Below, in pieces: positions 32,885 to 42,773 of a stretch of 50,183 bases of DNA (positions are counted from its first letter, which is position 1; each line of letters opens with the position of its first letter). The stretch covers positions 1 through 50,183 of the forward strand of contig JAZRZI010000032.1 of the NCBI GenBank assembly GCA_045601325.1, given 5' to 3'. The notes under the pieces are model-generated. The model was not told the DNA's origin and did no database searches. It worked only from the letters and a program-made list of their open reading frames with translations. The translations under genes were made by a program, and so were the position numbers. The stretch comes from JAZRZI01 sp045601325. Its GTDB lineage: Bacteria > Bacillota_I > Bacilli_A > RFN20 > CAG-826.

Positions 32885-34492
32885 ATGCAAAACATTTTAG
32901 ACATTACAAAGAGCTTAGGAATTCCGCAAGATAAGGTTATGCCTTTTGGTTGGGATAAAGCCAAAATCGATATTTCTTACAAGGATGATATCAATGATAG
33001 ACCAAATGGAAAATTGGTTTTAGTTACTGCTATCACACCTACAAAGGCTGGTGAAGGTAAAACCACAACCACAATCGGTTTGCACGATGGTTTCCATAAA
33101 ATTGGCGTTAACTCATTAGCAGTTCTTAGAGAACCAAGCTTAGGACCTGTATTTGGTGTTAAGGGTGGTGCAGTTGGCGCACTTAAATCCACAATTGTTC
33201 CAAGCGATGATATCAACCTTCATTTTACAGGTGATTTCCACGCTTTGACTTCCTCCATCAACTTGATTGCTGCTATCATTGAAAACCATGTTTATCAAGG
33301 CAACGACTTAAATATCAACCCAGATAGAATTGTTTGGACTAGAGCATTAGATATGAACGATAGATCTCTTAGAGACATCACAGTTCACTACGGTGATAAG
33401 AAATATTCTGGTTCCCACAAATCCGAATTCGTCATCACTGTCGCTAGTGAATTAATGGCTATCTTCTGTATCGCTAACGATGAAGAAGACTTCTTAGACA
33501 GAGTGGAAAACATCATCGTAGCTTATACATTTGATGAAAAACCAGTAAGAGTTAAAGACTTCTCTATTAGAGGTGCTATTAAGAAATTAATGCACACAGC
33601 AATGTCTCCTAACGTTGTTCAAACATTAGAAGAAAATCCTGTTTTAGTCCATGGTGGTCCATTTGCAAATATCGCTCACGGATGTAACTCAGTTATTGCT
33701 ACAAAGTTAGGCTTAAAATTAGCAGATGTTGTTGTTACAGAGGCTGGATTCGGTGCTGATTTAGGCGCTGAAAAGTTCTTAGATATCAAATGTCAAAGAG
33801 CTGGTTTAAAACCAGATTGTATCGTCTTAGTTGCTACTGTTAGAGCACTTAAACTCCATGGTGGTGTCTTATTCGATAATTTAAATAATGAAAATGTTCC
33901 TGCTATGTTAGAAGGTTCATGTAACTTATTCAAACACGCTGAAAATATGTCTTTATATGGCGTTCCAGTAATCATTGCTATTAATAGATTCCCAAGCGAT
34001 ACTGACGCTGAAGTTAAAGCATTATTTGATTTAATCGAATCTAAGGGTTACAAATGCTCACTCAACACTGCTGCTTTAGTAGGTGGTGATGGCGCTAGAG
34101 ATTTGGCAACTAAAGTTAAAGAAATCTTGGATACAACTGAATCTCATTATCAACCTTTATATCTTATCGGTGATCAATCATGGTCTATCAAAGATAAGAT
34201 TGAAAAGATTTCAAAAGAAATCTATGGTGCTGGACAAGTTGTTTACACAGATAAAGCTCTTGAACAAATTAAACAATATACCGAAATGGGCTATGGTGAT
34301 TTAGCGGTTTGTATGGCTAAGACACCAAACTCCTTAACTGATGATGCTAAAGTTTTAGGCGCACCTAAAGGATTTACAGTTACAGTTAGAGAAGTAAGAT
34401 TATCCGCTGGTGCAGGATTCATTGTTCCATTAACAGGTGCAGTTATGACAATGCCTGGCTTACCAAAAGTACCACTCGCGGTAAAAATGTAA
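32885..34492 (+). CDS. fhs: Formate-tetrahydrofolate ligase
   Basis: Makes 10-formyl-tetrahydrofolate from formate, ATP and THF for purines and initiator tRNA. The 535-residue protein has the ATP-binding loop TPTKAGEGKTTTTIGL and REPSLGPVFGVKGGA. It also has TGDFHALTSS and EAGFGADLGAEKF, all strongly conserved, with a C-terminal LTGAVMTMPGLP. The length is slightly below the usual 555. It appears to be a single-gene unit. Confidence 0.97.
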   Translation: MQNILDITKSLGIPQDKVMPFGWDKAKIDISYKDDINDRPNGKLVLVTAITPTKAGEGKTTTTIGLHDGFHKIGVNSLAVLREPSLGPVFGVKGGAVGALKSTIVPSDDINLHFTGDFHALTSSINLIAAIIENHVYQGNDLNINPDRIVWTRALDMNDRSLRDITVHYGDKKYSGSHKSEFVITVASELMAIFCIANDEEDFLDRVENIIVAYTFDEKPVRVKDFSIRGAIKKLMHTAMSPNVVQTLEENPVLVHGGPFANIAHGCNSVIATKLGLKLADVVVTEAGFGADLGAEKFLDIKCQRAGLKPDCIVLVATVRALKLHGGVLFDNLNNENVPAMLEGSCNLFKHAENMSLYGVPVIIAINRFPSDTDAEVKALFDLIESKGYKCSLNTAALVGGDGARDLATKVKEILDTTESHYQPLYLIGDQSWSIKDKIEKISKEIYGAGQVVYTDKALEQIKQYTEMGYGDLAVCMAKTPNSLTDDAKVLGAPKGFTVTVREVRLSAGAGFIVPLTGAVMTMPGLPKVPLAVKM

Positions 34493-34520
34493 AATATTTT
34501 TGAAAAAAAATTAAAAAATC

Positions 34521-34548
34521 GCCTCTTATATAATTAGGAGGCTTTTTT
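34521..34548 (+). terminator. Terminator-like hairpin containing the ribosome site of the ABC transporter gene
   Basis: GCCTCTTA (34521-34528) pairs with TAGGAGGC (34535-34542) with one wobble; six T follow and the ATG is at 34550. AGGAGG (34536-34541) is the only ribosome site and is inside the 3' arm, the same design as the FMN riboswitch platform at 11391. The loop is TATAAT, but no -35 at a suitable distance is seen, so I do not call a promoter there. Confidence 0.7.
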
Positions 34549-34549
34549 A

Positions 34550-36661
34550 ATGCCATTACTGGAACTCAAGAACGTCACTAAGATTTACAAAACAAACGAT
34601 TCAAGGATTAAATACGCTTTGAAAAACTTTTCTATTATGCTTCCTAGTAGTGGATTAGTGGCGTTAGTGGGCAAATCTGGAAGTGGTAAATCTACTTTAT
34701 TAAATCTAATTTCTTTATTAGATAATCCTAGTGAAGGAAAGATATATTTCAATAAAGAAGACATTTCGAAATGGAAAGATAAACGAAAAACTAAATATCA
34801 TAATCAAGATATAGGCATGATATTTCAACATTATCAACTATTAGAAGATCATTCTGCTATTTATAACATTATGCTTCCTAGTTTGATATTAGGAGTCAAA
34901 GAATCTAGAGCTAAAGAAGACGCTATTACGTTATTAGAAGGTATAAACTTTCCAAAGAAACTCTATGAACAAAAGGTATCGAATCTCAGCGGTGGTGAAA
35001 AACAAAGGGTCGCTATATTGCGTTCTTTTATCAATAATCCAAAAATCATATTAGCAGATGAGCCTACTGGAGCGCTTGATTCTAACAATTCGCTAGCGAT
35101 TATGGATATATTAAAAAACGCTAGCAAGAAAAAATTAGTAATTATTGTTTCACATAACCAATCTCTCGTTGAACGTTACGCTGATAGGATTATTTCCATT
35201 AAAGATGGCAAGTTAGTTTCTAATAAACATATCAATGTGGAAGAAAATAATGGAATACCATTGATAAAAGAGCCAAAAAGAAAGCCAAACCATCATTGGT
35301 TGAATAAATTAACGAAGAATAATTTTATAAAGCGCATTAAGCGTAATTTGATATCAATTGCCTCACTTGTCGTGGGAATTACCAGCAGCATTTTGATTAT
35401 TTCTTTTTCAAAAGGCTCTCCTCAGGCAATTAATAATGAAGGTTATAAACAATTCGATTATGGAGCTTTAACTTTGGATAAAGAGTTAACAAGCAAGATA
35501 AGTTCCTCTAATGTCTCTTTAGTGCAAACGTTAAGGCCGACAGATTTAGAATTAGATTCACTTAAAGATAAACTAACCAGGTATGACATATATTTTAATT
35601 ATGATTCTCTAATTCCTCAGGGTTCTTACTTTTCTAAAGGGGATAATGAACTAAAAGAATTATTCTATTTTCCAATATCTTCATTTATTTCGAATTCATT
35701 TGACAAAACTTTGCTAGTTAAAGGAGAACTTCCAAAGGAAGATAATCTATACGAAGTTGTCATTAACCAAAAAGCTTATGAAAATATCACTAAGGAAATA
35801 GGCGAATGCTTATCGAAAGAAATAACCGTTAAATTCAACTACCAATATCATTTTTATTCAAATGATGAAGCGTCAAATGTCATCACCGATTATTTCGTTT
35901 ATGAACAAAATATAAAAATAGTGGGAGTAGTTGATGAAATTTCATTTTTATCCACTCCAAAAGTATATTATTCATACATCGCTCTAGATGATTATTTATC
36001 TGAATTACCAATGAACAATCTCTCAACATATATAGGTTATGAAATATCTTGGAGGGATATGGTTTTCTTAGCGAATGTAAATGATCCAATAGGAGCGTAT
36101 TCATATCGCTTATTTATTAAGGACATATCTTCAAAAGAAAAAATAAAAGAAGACATCGCTAGTTTGCCATCTCCGTTTGTTTTATCTAGCAACGCAATTA
36201 CGGTATCCGATGCAATGAAAGATTTGGTTAGAGCAGCATCTATGGGTATGGATTTATTTTTAATTATTGCTTTAATAGGCACATCATTAATTCTTGGCAT
36301 TGTGTCATTTTCTTCTTACACAGAAGACAAAAAGAATAGCGCAATTCTTACGTGTTTGGGCGCATCTAAAGAAGATATTTTAAATATCTATCTTTCTGAA
36401 AATTTGGTCATAGGGCTAATAGGCCTTGGAATATCATTTATCTTATCCCCTCTACTCATCATTATTAATAATCGCTTCCTTGATTCCTTCTTGGGGATAA
36501 AAAACATTTTAGAACTAGGCAATTTATCTATTTTTGGTGTTCCATTCCTATTGCCCTTGACCGTTTTATTACTAACTATTTTGGTTATAACTTTAAGCAC
36601 ATATTTACCAATTGCTTTTTCTAAGAAAATATCTCCAAAAGAGGAGCTGAAAGACGAATGA
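34550..36661 (+). CDS. ABC transporter, fused ATPase and FtsX/MacB-type permease (first of a pair)
   Basis: A 703-residue protein with an N-terminal ATPase (about 1-225): GKSGSGKST, IFQHYQLL, LSGGEKQR, ILADEPTGALD and VSHN. It continues into a permease with one membrane helix near 265-287, an outside domain of about 275 residues, and three more helices near 565-588, 615-640 and 662-690. This is the MacB layout, used by the family for export or for pulling on outside partners rather than for import. Its stop overlaps the second fusion by four bases (ATGA), so a heterodimer is likely. The substrate is unknown; no bacteriocin, histidine kinase or regulator gene is next to it. Confidence 0.85.
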   Translation: MPLLELKNVTKIYKTNDSRIKYALKNFSIMLPSSGLVALVGKSGSGKSTLLNLISLLDNPSEGKIYFNKEDISKWKDKRKTKYHNQDIGMIFQHYQLLEDHSAIYNIMLPSLILGVKESRAKEDAITLLEGINFPKKLYEQKVSNLSGGEKQRVAILRSFINNPKIILADEPTGALDSNNSLAIMDILKNASKKKLVIIVSHNQSLVERYADRIISIKDGKLVSNKHINVEENNGIPLIKEPKRKPNHHWLNKLTKNNFIKRIKRNLISIASLVVGITSSILIISFSKGSPQAINNEGYKQFDYGALTLDKELTSKISSSNVSLVQTLRPTDLELDSLKDKLTRYDIYFNYDSLIPQGSYFSKGDNELKELFYFPISSFISNSFDKTLLVKGELPKEDNLYEVVINQKAYENITKEIGECLSKEITVKFNYQYHFYSNDEASNVITDYFVYEQNIKIVGVVDEISFLSTPKVYYSYIALDDYLSELPMNNLSTYIGYEISWRDMVFLANVNDPIGAYSYRLFIKDISSKEKIKEDIASLPSPFVLSSNAITVSDAMKDLVRAASMGMDLFLIIALIGTSLILGIVSFSSYTEDKKNSAILTCLGASKEDILNIYLSENLVIGLIGLGISFILSPLLIIINNRFLDSFLGIKNILELGNLSIFGVPFLLPLTVLLLTILVITLSTYLPIAFSKKISPKEELKDE

Positions 36662-39462
36662 TTAGTTTTAAAAATGTTAGAAAAAAATATGGTGATATCT
36701 ATGCTATAAAAAACATAAATCTGGAACTTCCTAGATATGGTTTAGTGAGCATCCATGGTCCTTCTGGATGTGGAAAAACCACATTGCTCAATTGCATAAG
36801 CTCGTTACTCGACTATCAAGGAGAAATATTAATTGATGGTAATAATATATCTAATTATTCAGAAGATAAGAAAGATTTATACAGACTTAAAAACTTCGGT
36901 TTTATCTTTCAAGATTTCAAGTTATTTGAAACTGAAACAGTAATAAACAATATTCTTTTTCCTTTGGACACTTTAAGCAATGCTAGGAAATCTAGAAAAG
37001 ATAGAAAATGTTTGGACTTACTTGATGTAGTGGGATTATCTTCTTTGAAAAACCAGCCGGTCAATAAACTAAGTGGTGGTGAAAAACAAAGAGCTGCAAT
37101 CGCAAGAGCGTTAGTTAATGATCCAAAAATCATTTTTGCGGATGAACCAACGGGATCGTTAGATAATAAAACATCAAGGGAAATAATGGCCATATTAGAA
37201 AAAGTATCTAAGAAAGCATTAGTGATTTTAGTGAGTCATGATGAAGAAATAGTAAATGAATATTCAGACATTATCATCGAGATGAACGATGGAGAGATTA
37301 TCTCCACTCACTATCAAAATAAACAGGTACATGAAGCGTATGTACCAATATCAAAAAATACTGAGTCTAATAAAAAACCATCGATATCATCAAACTTTTT
37401 AATCAGTCACACTGTTAATTCTATCAAACATAAAAAGTGGAGGACTTTGGTGTGTAATTTGGTCACTTCATTAGGATTAGTAGGAGTGGGATTATCGATT
37501 ATTTTATCTAGTTCAATTTCTTCAAATATTAAAAAAGCTTATTCATCAATTATTGATAACTCTAAGGTTGTTGTTTCTGTTGACGAATCTTCTTCTATTT
37601 ATGGAAAATACGCTGGAAGTTATTATGAAGCAAAATCTCTTCAAGAAGAATTTCCTGATTATGTGTTAGATGTGGGAACGGTTTACGATGTTGATTTTGA
37701 ATATTTCTTTAAAGATAACAATAGTTTTTATATAAATTCATCAACCTACAATACTTTATTAGAAGGTTTCAATGCTAGACATATAAATGAGTTTAAATGG
37801 TTAGATTATGAAAACATAAATATCTATCCAGAAACCGTATCGAAAACTGAAGATGATGAGATAGTTGTGGGACTTACAATAGATATGATCCATGATATAT
37901 GTCTTTCCTTAAAAATAGAAAGGACAGTTGGAGGGCTTTCTGATTATTTAAAAGAAAATTCTTTATATTTATGTTTTGCCTTTGAAAACACTGATTGGCA
38001 ATATAGTGATGAACAAATAGTTAGACTAAAAGGTTTCACTTTAGAAAAAGAACCTTGTTTATATCACAGCAATCACATGTGGAATGAATATATGTTTGAA
38101 ACACGTATGAGATTCCCATCTAGTGACGCTTTATCTAGCCAATATATCTATCCATGGACAATGAAAAAAATATATTATTTTCACACTTTTGGAAACACTG
38201 ATGATTTCCTCGAATCAGTCAAGGAATCTTCCAATTCTGATTATTATATTTTTGATATAGGAAACGCAACCTACTTCCCAAACTTATATCGTAATGTAGA
38301 TATAGAAAATAGGCATAGAGTTTTGTTTTATTTCAATACGCTTTCTAATATCCCGATTAGACATACAAGGTACTTCTACGATGCCTGTAATTTAATTAAT
38401 CATCCTCTGTATGCATCTAGTGGTGGATATTCTATTTACCCAGCCTCTTTAATGATGGGCTTTTCAAAGATGATGTATTTCTCTTTTAGTGAGACACAAT
38501 TAGAAGAAACATTGGATGCAAATTCATCGTTGAATCTAGAAATGAATGAAACCAGTTATTTACCAAAAGGAGTAAAATCTGGGCATTTCACGAAAACATT
38601 ACAAGATGGTGTATCATTTCAAGCTTTTGATGGAAAACTATTAAAGGGAAGGGAGGCGGTAACTTTGGATGAGATAGTGGTGTCATCAAAACTTTTGAAT
38701 GAGCTATTAGGCAATTATGATTATGAAAGCCAAACACTATATCTCGGTTACACAGAAAGCGAAATAATCAATTCTAATGGCAAAGTGGTTCGTGACTTTA
38801 TCAGTAAAAAACTTAAGGTTACTGGAGTGGTGGAATCTAATAAACTTGCAATTTATCATCGTCCATATTGGACAATCGGATATTTTCAATCTCGTTTAGG
38901 GGTATCCGCTTTTGATTTATTGATTAACGCAATTGCGTTTGATGTTAAAAGTGAAAAAGATATTTCCAAAGCAATTAATCAATTAAAAAAAGCATTTCCT
39001 CAATATGAAGTTACTAATCCTTTAAATGACGTTTATGAAGGTGTTGATGAGGTGTGCTCTTATATTAAAATTGCTCTATTAATTTTCTCTATAATTTCAT
39101 TAACAATTTCCATTCTTTTGTTATCGATTTGCAACTATTTACACGTGCTAGAAAATAGAAAAGAAATTGGCCTAGCTAGATGCCTTGGGGTGAATAAAAA
39201 AGAATCGAAAAAATTCTTATTCACACATAGTGTGATTATGTGTTCTATTTCATTTATCTTATCTACTTTTGAGCTCTTATTCGTATCTATATTTACTAGC
39301 GTTGTTATCTCGGATTCTTTACATAGTGAATTTAGTTTTTCTTTTGACCCTATATGTCTCGTTTATACTTTTATAATTTCGTTAGTAATTTCCTTACTTT
39401 CTACATTGATAATCGCTGATAAAACAACCAAGATATCTCCGCTTGAATCTTTAAAGTCCTAA
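36658..39462 (+). CDS. ABC transporter, fused ATPase and FtsX/MacB-type permease with enlarged outside domain (second of a pair)
   Basis: A 934-residue protein with an intact ATPase: GPSGCGKTT, IFQDFKLF, LSGGEKQRAAIARAL, IFADEPTGSLD and LVSHD. The permease has helices near 262-288, 800-828, 858-885 and 899-918. The outside domain is about 510 residues, nearly twice that of its partner and rich in aromatic residues, so the pair would be asymmetric outside the cell. The final helices show the FtsX-type NRKEIGLARCLGVNKKE and SPLESLKS tail. Both ATPases look active. The role is not known. Confidence 0.85.
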   Translation: MISFKNVRKKYGDIYAIKNINLELPRYGLVSIHGPSGCGKTTLLNCISSLLDYQGEILIDGNNISNYSEDKKDLYRLKNFGFIFQDFKLFETETVINNILFPLDTLSNARKSRKDRKCLDLLDVVGLSSLKNQPVNKLSGGEKQRAAIARALVNDPKIIFADEPTGSLDNKTSREIMAILEKVSKKALVILVSHDEEIVNEYSDIIIEMNDGEIISTHYQNKQVHEAYVPISKNTESNKKPSISSNFLISHTVNSIKHKKWRTLVCNLVTSLGLVGVGLSIILSSSISSNIKKAYSSIIDNSKVVVSVDESSSIYGKYAGSYYEAKSLQEEFPDYVLDVGTVYDVDFEYFFKDNNSFYINSSTYNTLLEGFNARHINEFKWLDYENINIYPETVSKTEDDEIVVGLTIDMIHDICLSLKIERTVGGLSDYLKENSLYLCFAFENTDWQYSDEQIVRLKGFTLEKEPCLYHSNHMWNEYMFETRMRFPSSDALSSQYIYPWTMKKIYYFHTFGNTDDFLESVKESSNSDYYIFDIGNATYFPNLYRNVDIENRHRVLFYFNTLSNIPIRHTRYFYDACNLINHPLYASSGGYSIYPASLMMGFSKMMYFSFSETQLEETLDANSSLNLEMNETSYLPKGVKSGHFTKTLQDGVSFQAFDGKLLKGREAVTLDEIVVSSKLLNELLGNYDYESQTLYLGYTESEIINSNGKVVRDFISKKLKVTGVVESNKLAIYHRPYWTIGYFQSRLGVSAFDLLINAIAFDVKSEKDISKAINQLKKAFPQYEVTNPLNDVYEGVDEVCSYIKIALLIFSIISLTISILLLSICNYLHVLENRKEIGLARCLGVNKKESKKFLFTHSVIMCSISFILSTFELLFVSIFTSVVISDSLHSEFSFSFDPICLVYTFIISLVISLLSTLIIADKTTKISPLESLKS

Positions 39463-39472
39463 AACAATTTAT

Positions 39473-39500
39473 TTGTTTTTTTCTCATACGCGTATATAAT
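39473..39500 (+). promoter_or_regulatory. Promoter of the ychF-ispF-argS-rpoE run
   Basis: TTGTTT (39473-39478), 16-base spacer, TATAAT (39495-39500). The -35 box is inside the 3' arm of a weak hairpin (AAAACAA 39461-39467 with TTGTTTT 39473-39479) that may end the ABC operon. Confidence 0.6.
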
Positions 39501-39531
39501 AGACTACGCGATTTGAGGATTATTTTGTATT

Positions 39532-40644
39532 ATGGGATTAAAAGCTGGTATTGTTGGACTTCCTAATGTTGGTAAATCAACATTGTTCAACGCAATTACA
39601 AATTCACATGTTGAAGCTGCAAACTATCCATTTGCGACTATCAACCCAAATACAGGTGTAGTTAATGTGCCTGATGATAGATTGGAATTTTTGACTAATC
39701 TATTTAAGCCTGAAAGAAAAATACCTGCAACAGTGGAATTCACTGATATTGCTGGTTTGGTTAAAGGGGCATCTCAAGGTGAAGGATTGGGAAACCAATT
39801 CCTTGCAAATATTAGAGAATGCGATGCGATTGTTGAAGTGGTGCGTTGCTTTGAAAACTCCGACATTATTCACGTTGAAAATACAGTTGATCCAATTAGA
39901 GATATTGAAATCATCAATCTTGAACTCGTGATGGCGGACTTGGATTCTGTTAATAAGAGAATTGAAAAGATTGAAAACAAAGCAAGAATTCAAAAAGATA
40001 AAGAATCCATGACTGAAATGGAAATATTATCAAAGATAAAAGTTGCGTTAGATCAAGGATTACCTGCAAGAACCGTTGCTCTAGCTGAAGAACAAGAGCT
40101 TTACTGTAAGAATTACCATTTCTTAACTAAGAAACCTATTTTATATGTCGCAAATGTGAGCGATACCGATTTAGCGGATATTGATAACTGTGATTTATAC
40201 AATAAAGTTAAAGAGTATGGTTCTAACGAAGGCAATGAAGTCATTCCTGTTTCTTGTCAAATTGAAAGTGACCTTTCTGAATTGTCACCTGAAGAAAGAG
40301 ATATGTTTTTAATGGACTTGAATCTTACGGAATCTGGTTTGACTAGAGTCATTAAAGCAACTTATAAACTTTTGAATTTATCAACATTCTTCACTGTTGG
40401 TGCAGATGAATGTCGTGCTTGGACATTTAGAAATGGCATGTCTGCTCCTGAATGTGCTGGCGTTATTCACACTGACTTCCAAAGAGGTTTTATTTGCGCT
40501 GAAGTTTATGGCTATGAATCCATTCATGAACTCGGCAGTGAATTAGCAGTTAAAGAAGCTGGCAAATTAAAAACAGAAGGAAAAGGATATTATCCAAAAG
40601 ATGGAGATATTATGTTCTTCAAATTTAACGTAGGAAAGAAATAA
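39532..40644 (+). CDS. ychF: Redox-regulated ATPase YchF
   Basis: Obg-family, ATP-preferring P-loop protein that associates with ribosomes. The 370-residue protein has GLPNVGKSTLFNA, the switch region FTDIAGLVKGASQGEGLGN, the altered G4 (YVANVSD, in place of NKxD, giving ATP preference) and a C-terminal TGS-like domain with TFFTVGADECRAWTFR. GAGGA precedes the ATG. It ends in a one-base overlap with ispF. Confidence 0.97.
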   Translation: MGLKAGIVGLPNVGKSTLFNAITNSHVEAANYPFATINPNTGVVNVPDDRLEFLTNLFKPERKIPATVEFTDIAGLVKGASQGEGLGNQFLANIRECDAIVEVVRCFENSDIIHVENTVDPIRDIEIINLELVMADLDSVNKRIEKIENKARIQKDKESMTEMEILSKIKVALDQGLPARTVALAEEQELYCKNYHFLTKKPILYVANVSDTDLADIDNCDLYNKVKEYGSNEGNEVIPVSCQIESDLSELSPEERDMFLMDLNLTESGLTRVIKATYKLLNLSTFFTVGADECRAWTFRNGMSAPECAGVIHTDFQRGFICAEVYGYESIHELGSELAVKEAGKLKTEGKGYYPKDGDIMFFKFNVGKK

Positions 40645-41123
40645 TGAGAATTGGTTTTGCTGGTGATATACATAGATTAGTGGCAAATAGAAAACTCGTT
40701 TTGGCGGGTGTGCATGTGCCTTATCAATACGGCGAGCTTGCTCATAGCGATGGCGATGTTGTTTATCACGCGGTCGCTGAGAGCATACTAGGTGCGCTTG
40801 CACTAGGAGACTTAGGCACTCATTTTCCTGATAGCAATCCTAAATACAAAGATATGGATAGCGCTGTTATTATGGAAGCGGTTGTCCATATGATGTTAGA
40901 AAAGGGATACGAAGTTAACAATGTTGATGTTTCTATTACACTAGAAATGCCTAAACTTCATCCTTATATTGATGAAATGCGAAAAAACTTAGCAACTCTG
41001 TTGAAAGTTAGCGATGATAAAGTTTCAATCAAAGCTGGCACAAATGAAGGGTTAGATGAAATAGGCAAAGGACTAGCGGTCAAAGCTGAATCTATTGTTC
41101 TATTAAATGAAAACTGGGGGTAA
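40644..41123 (+). CDS. ispF: 2-C-methyl-D-erythritol 2,4-cyclodiphosphate synthase
   Basis: MEP-pathway isoprenoid enzyme. The 159-residue protein keeps the zinc ligands D8, H10 and H42 (GDIHR, VYHA), the substrate segment HSDGDV, ALGDLGTHFPD, and the C-terminal KAGTNEGLDEIGKGLAVKAESIVLL. The first motif is GDIHRLV rather than the common GFDVHRF, a mild divergence. Its products feed undecaprenyl lipids and MiaA. Confidence 0.95.
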   Translation: MRIGFAGDIHRLVANRKLVLAGVHVPYQYGELAHSDGDVVYHAVAESILGALALGDLGTHFPDSNPKYKDMDSAVIMEAVVHMMLEKGYEVNNVDVSITLEMPKLHPYIDEMRKNLATLLKVSDDKVSIKAGTNEGLDEIGKGLAVKAESIVLLNENWG

Positions 41124-41125
41124 GT

Positions 41126-42757
41126 ATGGATATTGTTGAAACATTAAAGAGAAAATTACAAAACGCCTTTGCTTCTTTAGGGGCTGAAGTAGCGTTGACA
41201 GATATCATCATTGAACGTTCTCGTGATACCTCTCACGGGGATTACGCAACTAATGCAGCAATGAAGAATTCACGTTTGTTTGGCAAACGTCCTTTAGATG
41301 TGGCGAATATGTTGAGTGAAAAAATCGATATGACCGGCATTGAAAAAATTGAAATTGCTGGTCCTGGCTTTATTAACTTCTTTATGAAAAACGATTCCTT
41401 ACAAGCCATTGTAAAAAGAATTGCTACTGAAGGAGATACCTTTGGCAAAGGCGAAGATAAGAATTTAAAAGTATGTGTGGAATTTGTTTCCGCTAACCCT
41501 ACAGGTGATTTGCACGTAGGCCATGCACGTGGAGCGGCAATTGGTGATTCCATTTGCAGAATTATGTCCTTTGCTGGTTATAACGTGACTAGAGAATATT
41601 ACATCAATGATGCTGGTAATCAAATGAAACACCTTGCAGAATCCATTGAAGCAAGATATAAAGAATTACTTGGTTTGCCATTTGCTCTTCCAGAAGATGG
41701 TTACCATGGTCCCGATATTATCTATGTCGCTAATGAGATTCAAAAACTTGAAAAAGAACCTGGATACGCTTTAACTAAGAAAGGTAAACTCGGTTATTTC
41801 AAGAAACTAGGTGAAGAGATTGAATTAGATAAGATTAGAAGAGACTTGTCTAACTTTGGGGTGACATTTGATGTCTTCTCAAGCGAAAAGAAAGTTAGAA
41901 GAAATAGTGCTTGCAAAAAAGAAGTTGAATTCTTATCTAACAAAGGATACGTCTATAACGATGGCAAAGCCAAAGTTCTTAGAACAACTGATTTCTTAGA
42001 TGATAAGGATAGAGTAATTGTTAAATCTAACAGAGCATATACCTATTTCTTACCTGATATCGTTTATCATATGAACAAAATGTCACGTGGATTTGATTTG
42101 TTAGTGGACGTATTAGGTGCAGATCATCACGGTTATATTAACCGTATGAAATCCGCGATGATTATGCATGGATATAAAGCTGAAAATCTTGAAATCGAAT
42201 TAATCCAAATGGTGAGGTTCATTAAAGATGGTGTTGAACTCAAAGCTAGCAAGAGAACTGGCGACGCAATTACGTTAAGAGAAATCTGTGAGGAAGTCGG
42301 CGTTGATGCAATGCGTTACTTCTTTGCAATGAGAGCGGCATCAGCACACTTAGACTTTGATATGAACCTTGCTCTTGAACAAAGTTCAAATAACCCAGTC
42401 TATTACGCACAATACGCTCATGCTAGATTGTGCTCTATCTTAGACACTGCTAAAGATATCAACATTGATTTAGATGCATCTAAGTTAGAAAAAGAAAGTG
42501 AGATGGCTTTGTTGAAGCATCTTGCGTCTTTTCCTAATGTGGTTCAAGACTCCGCTAAGGAAAGAGCGCCTTATAAGATTACAAACTACATTCATGAATT
42601 AGCTGAATTAGTTCATGCATTCTATGGTGAATGTAGAGTAATAGATCGCGATAACATTGAAGTTAGCGCATCAAGATTAGCGTTATGTTACGCTACAAAA
42701 CAAGTTTTGAAAAACGCCTTAACACTCGTTGGCGTTTCTGCACCTACACATATGTAG
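41126..42757 (+). CDS. argS: Arginyl-tRNA synthetase
   Basis: Class I synthetase of 543 residues. The N-terminal Add-1 domain, the HIGH-type motif HVGHARGAAIGD, the KMSKS-like KASKRTGDAI and the C-terminal anticodon-binding helices (ALEQSSNNPVYYAQYAHAR) are all present. It starts two bases after ispF. The neighbour rpoE follows argS in Bacillus as well (argS-rpoE-pyrG), supporting both calls. Confidence 0.97.
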   Translation: MDIVETLKRKLQNAFASLGAEVALTDIIIERSRDTSHGDYATNAAMKNSRLFGKRPLDVANMLSEKIDMTGIEKIEIAGPGFINFFMKNDSLQAIVKRIATEGDTFGKGEDKNLKVCVEFVSANPTGDLHVGHARGAAIGDSICRIMSFAGYNVTREYYINDAGNQMKHLAESIEARYKELLGLPFALPEDGYHGPDIIYVANEIQKLEKEPGYALTKKGKLGYFKKLGEEIELDKIRRDLSNFGVTFDVFSSEKKVRRNSACKKEVEFLSNKGYVYNDGKAKVLRTTDFLDDKDRVIVKSNRAYTYFLPDIVYHMNKMSRGFDLLVDVLGADHHGYINRMKSAMIMHGYKAENLEIELIQMVRFIKDGVELKASKRTGDAITLREICEEVGVDAMRYFFAMRAASAHLDFDMNLALEQSSNNPVYYAQYAHARLCSILDTAKDINIDLDASKLEKESEMALLKHLASFPNVVQDSAKERAPYKITNYIHELAELVHAFYGECRVIDRDNIEVSASRLALCYATKQVLKNALTLVGVSAPTHM

Positions 42758-42773
42758 GAGAAGGAGAAATATT

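Noticed and set aside
34529..34534. TATAAT in the hairpin loop as the ABC operon promoter
   Set aside because: The nearest TTGAAA is 23 bases away, and a start from it would remove most of the ribosome site.
34550..39462. Bce-type antimicrobial peptide resistance module
   Set aside because: Bce systems use a separate ATPase and a ten-helix permease with an adjacent kinase and regulator; here each protein is a fusion with four helices and no two-component genes are near.
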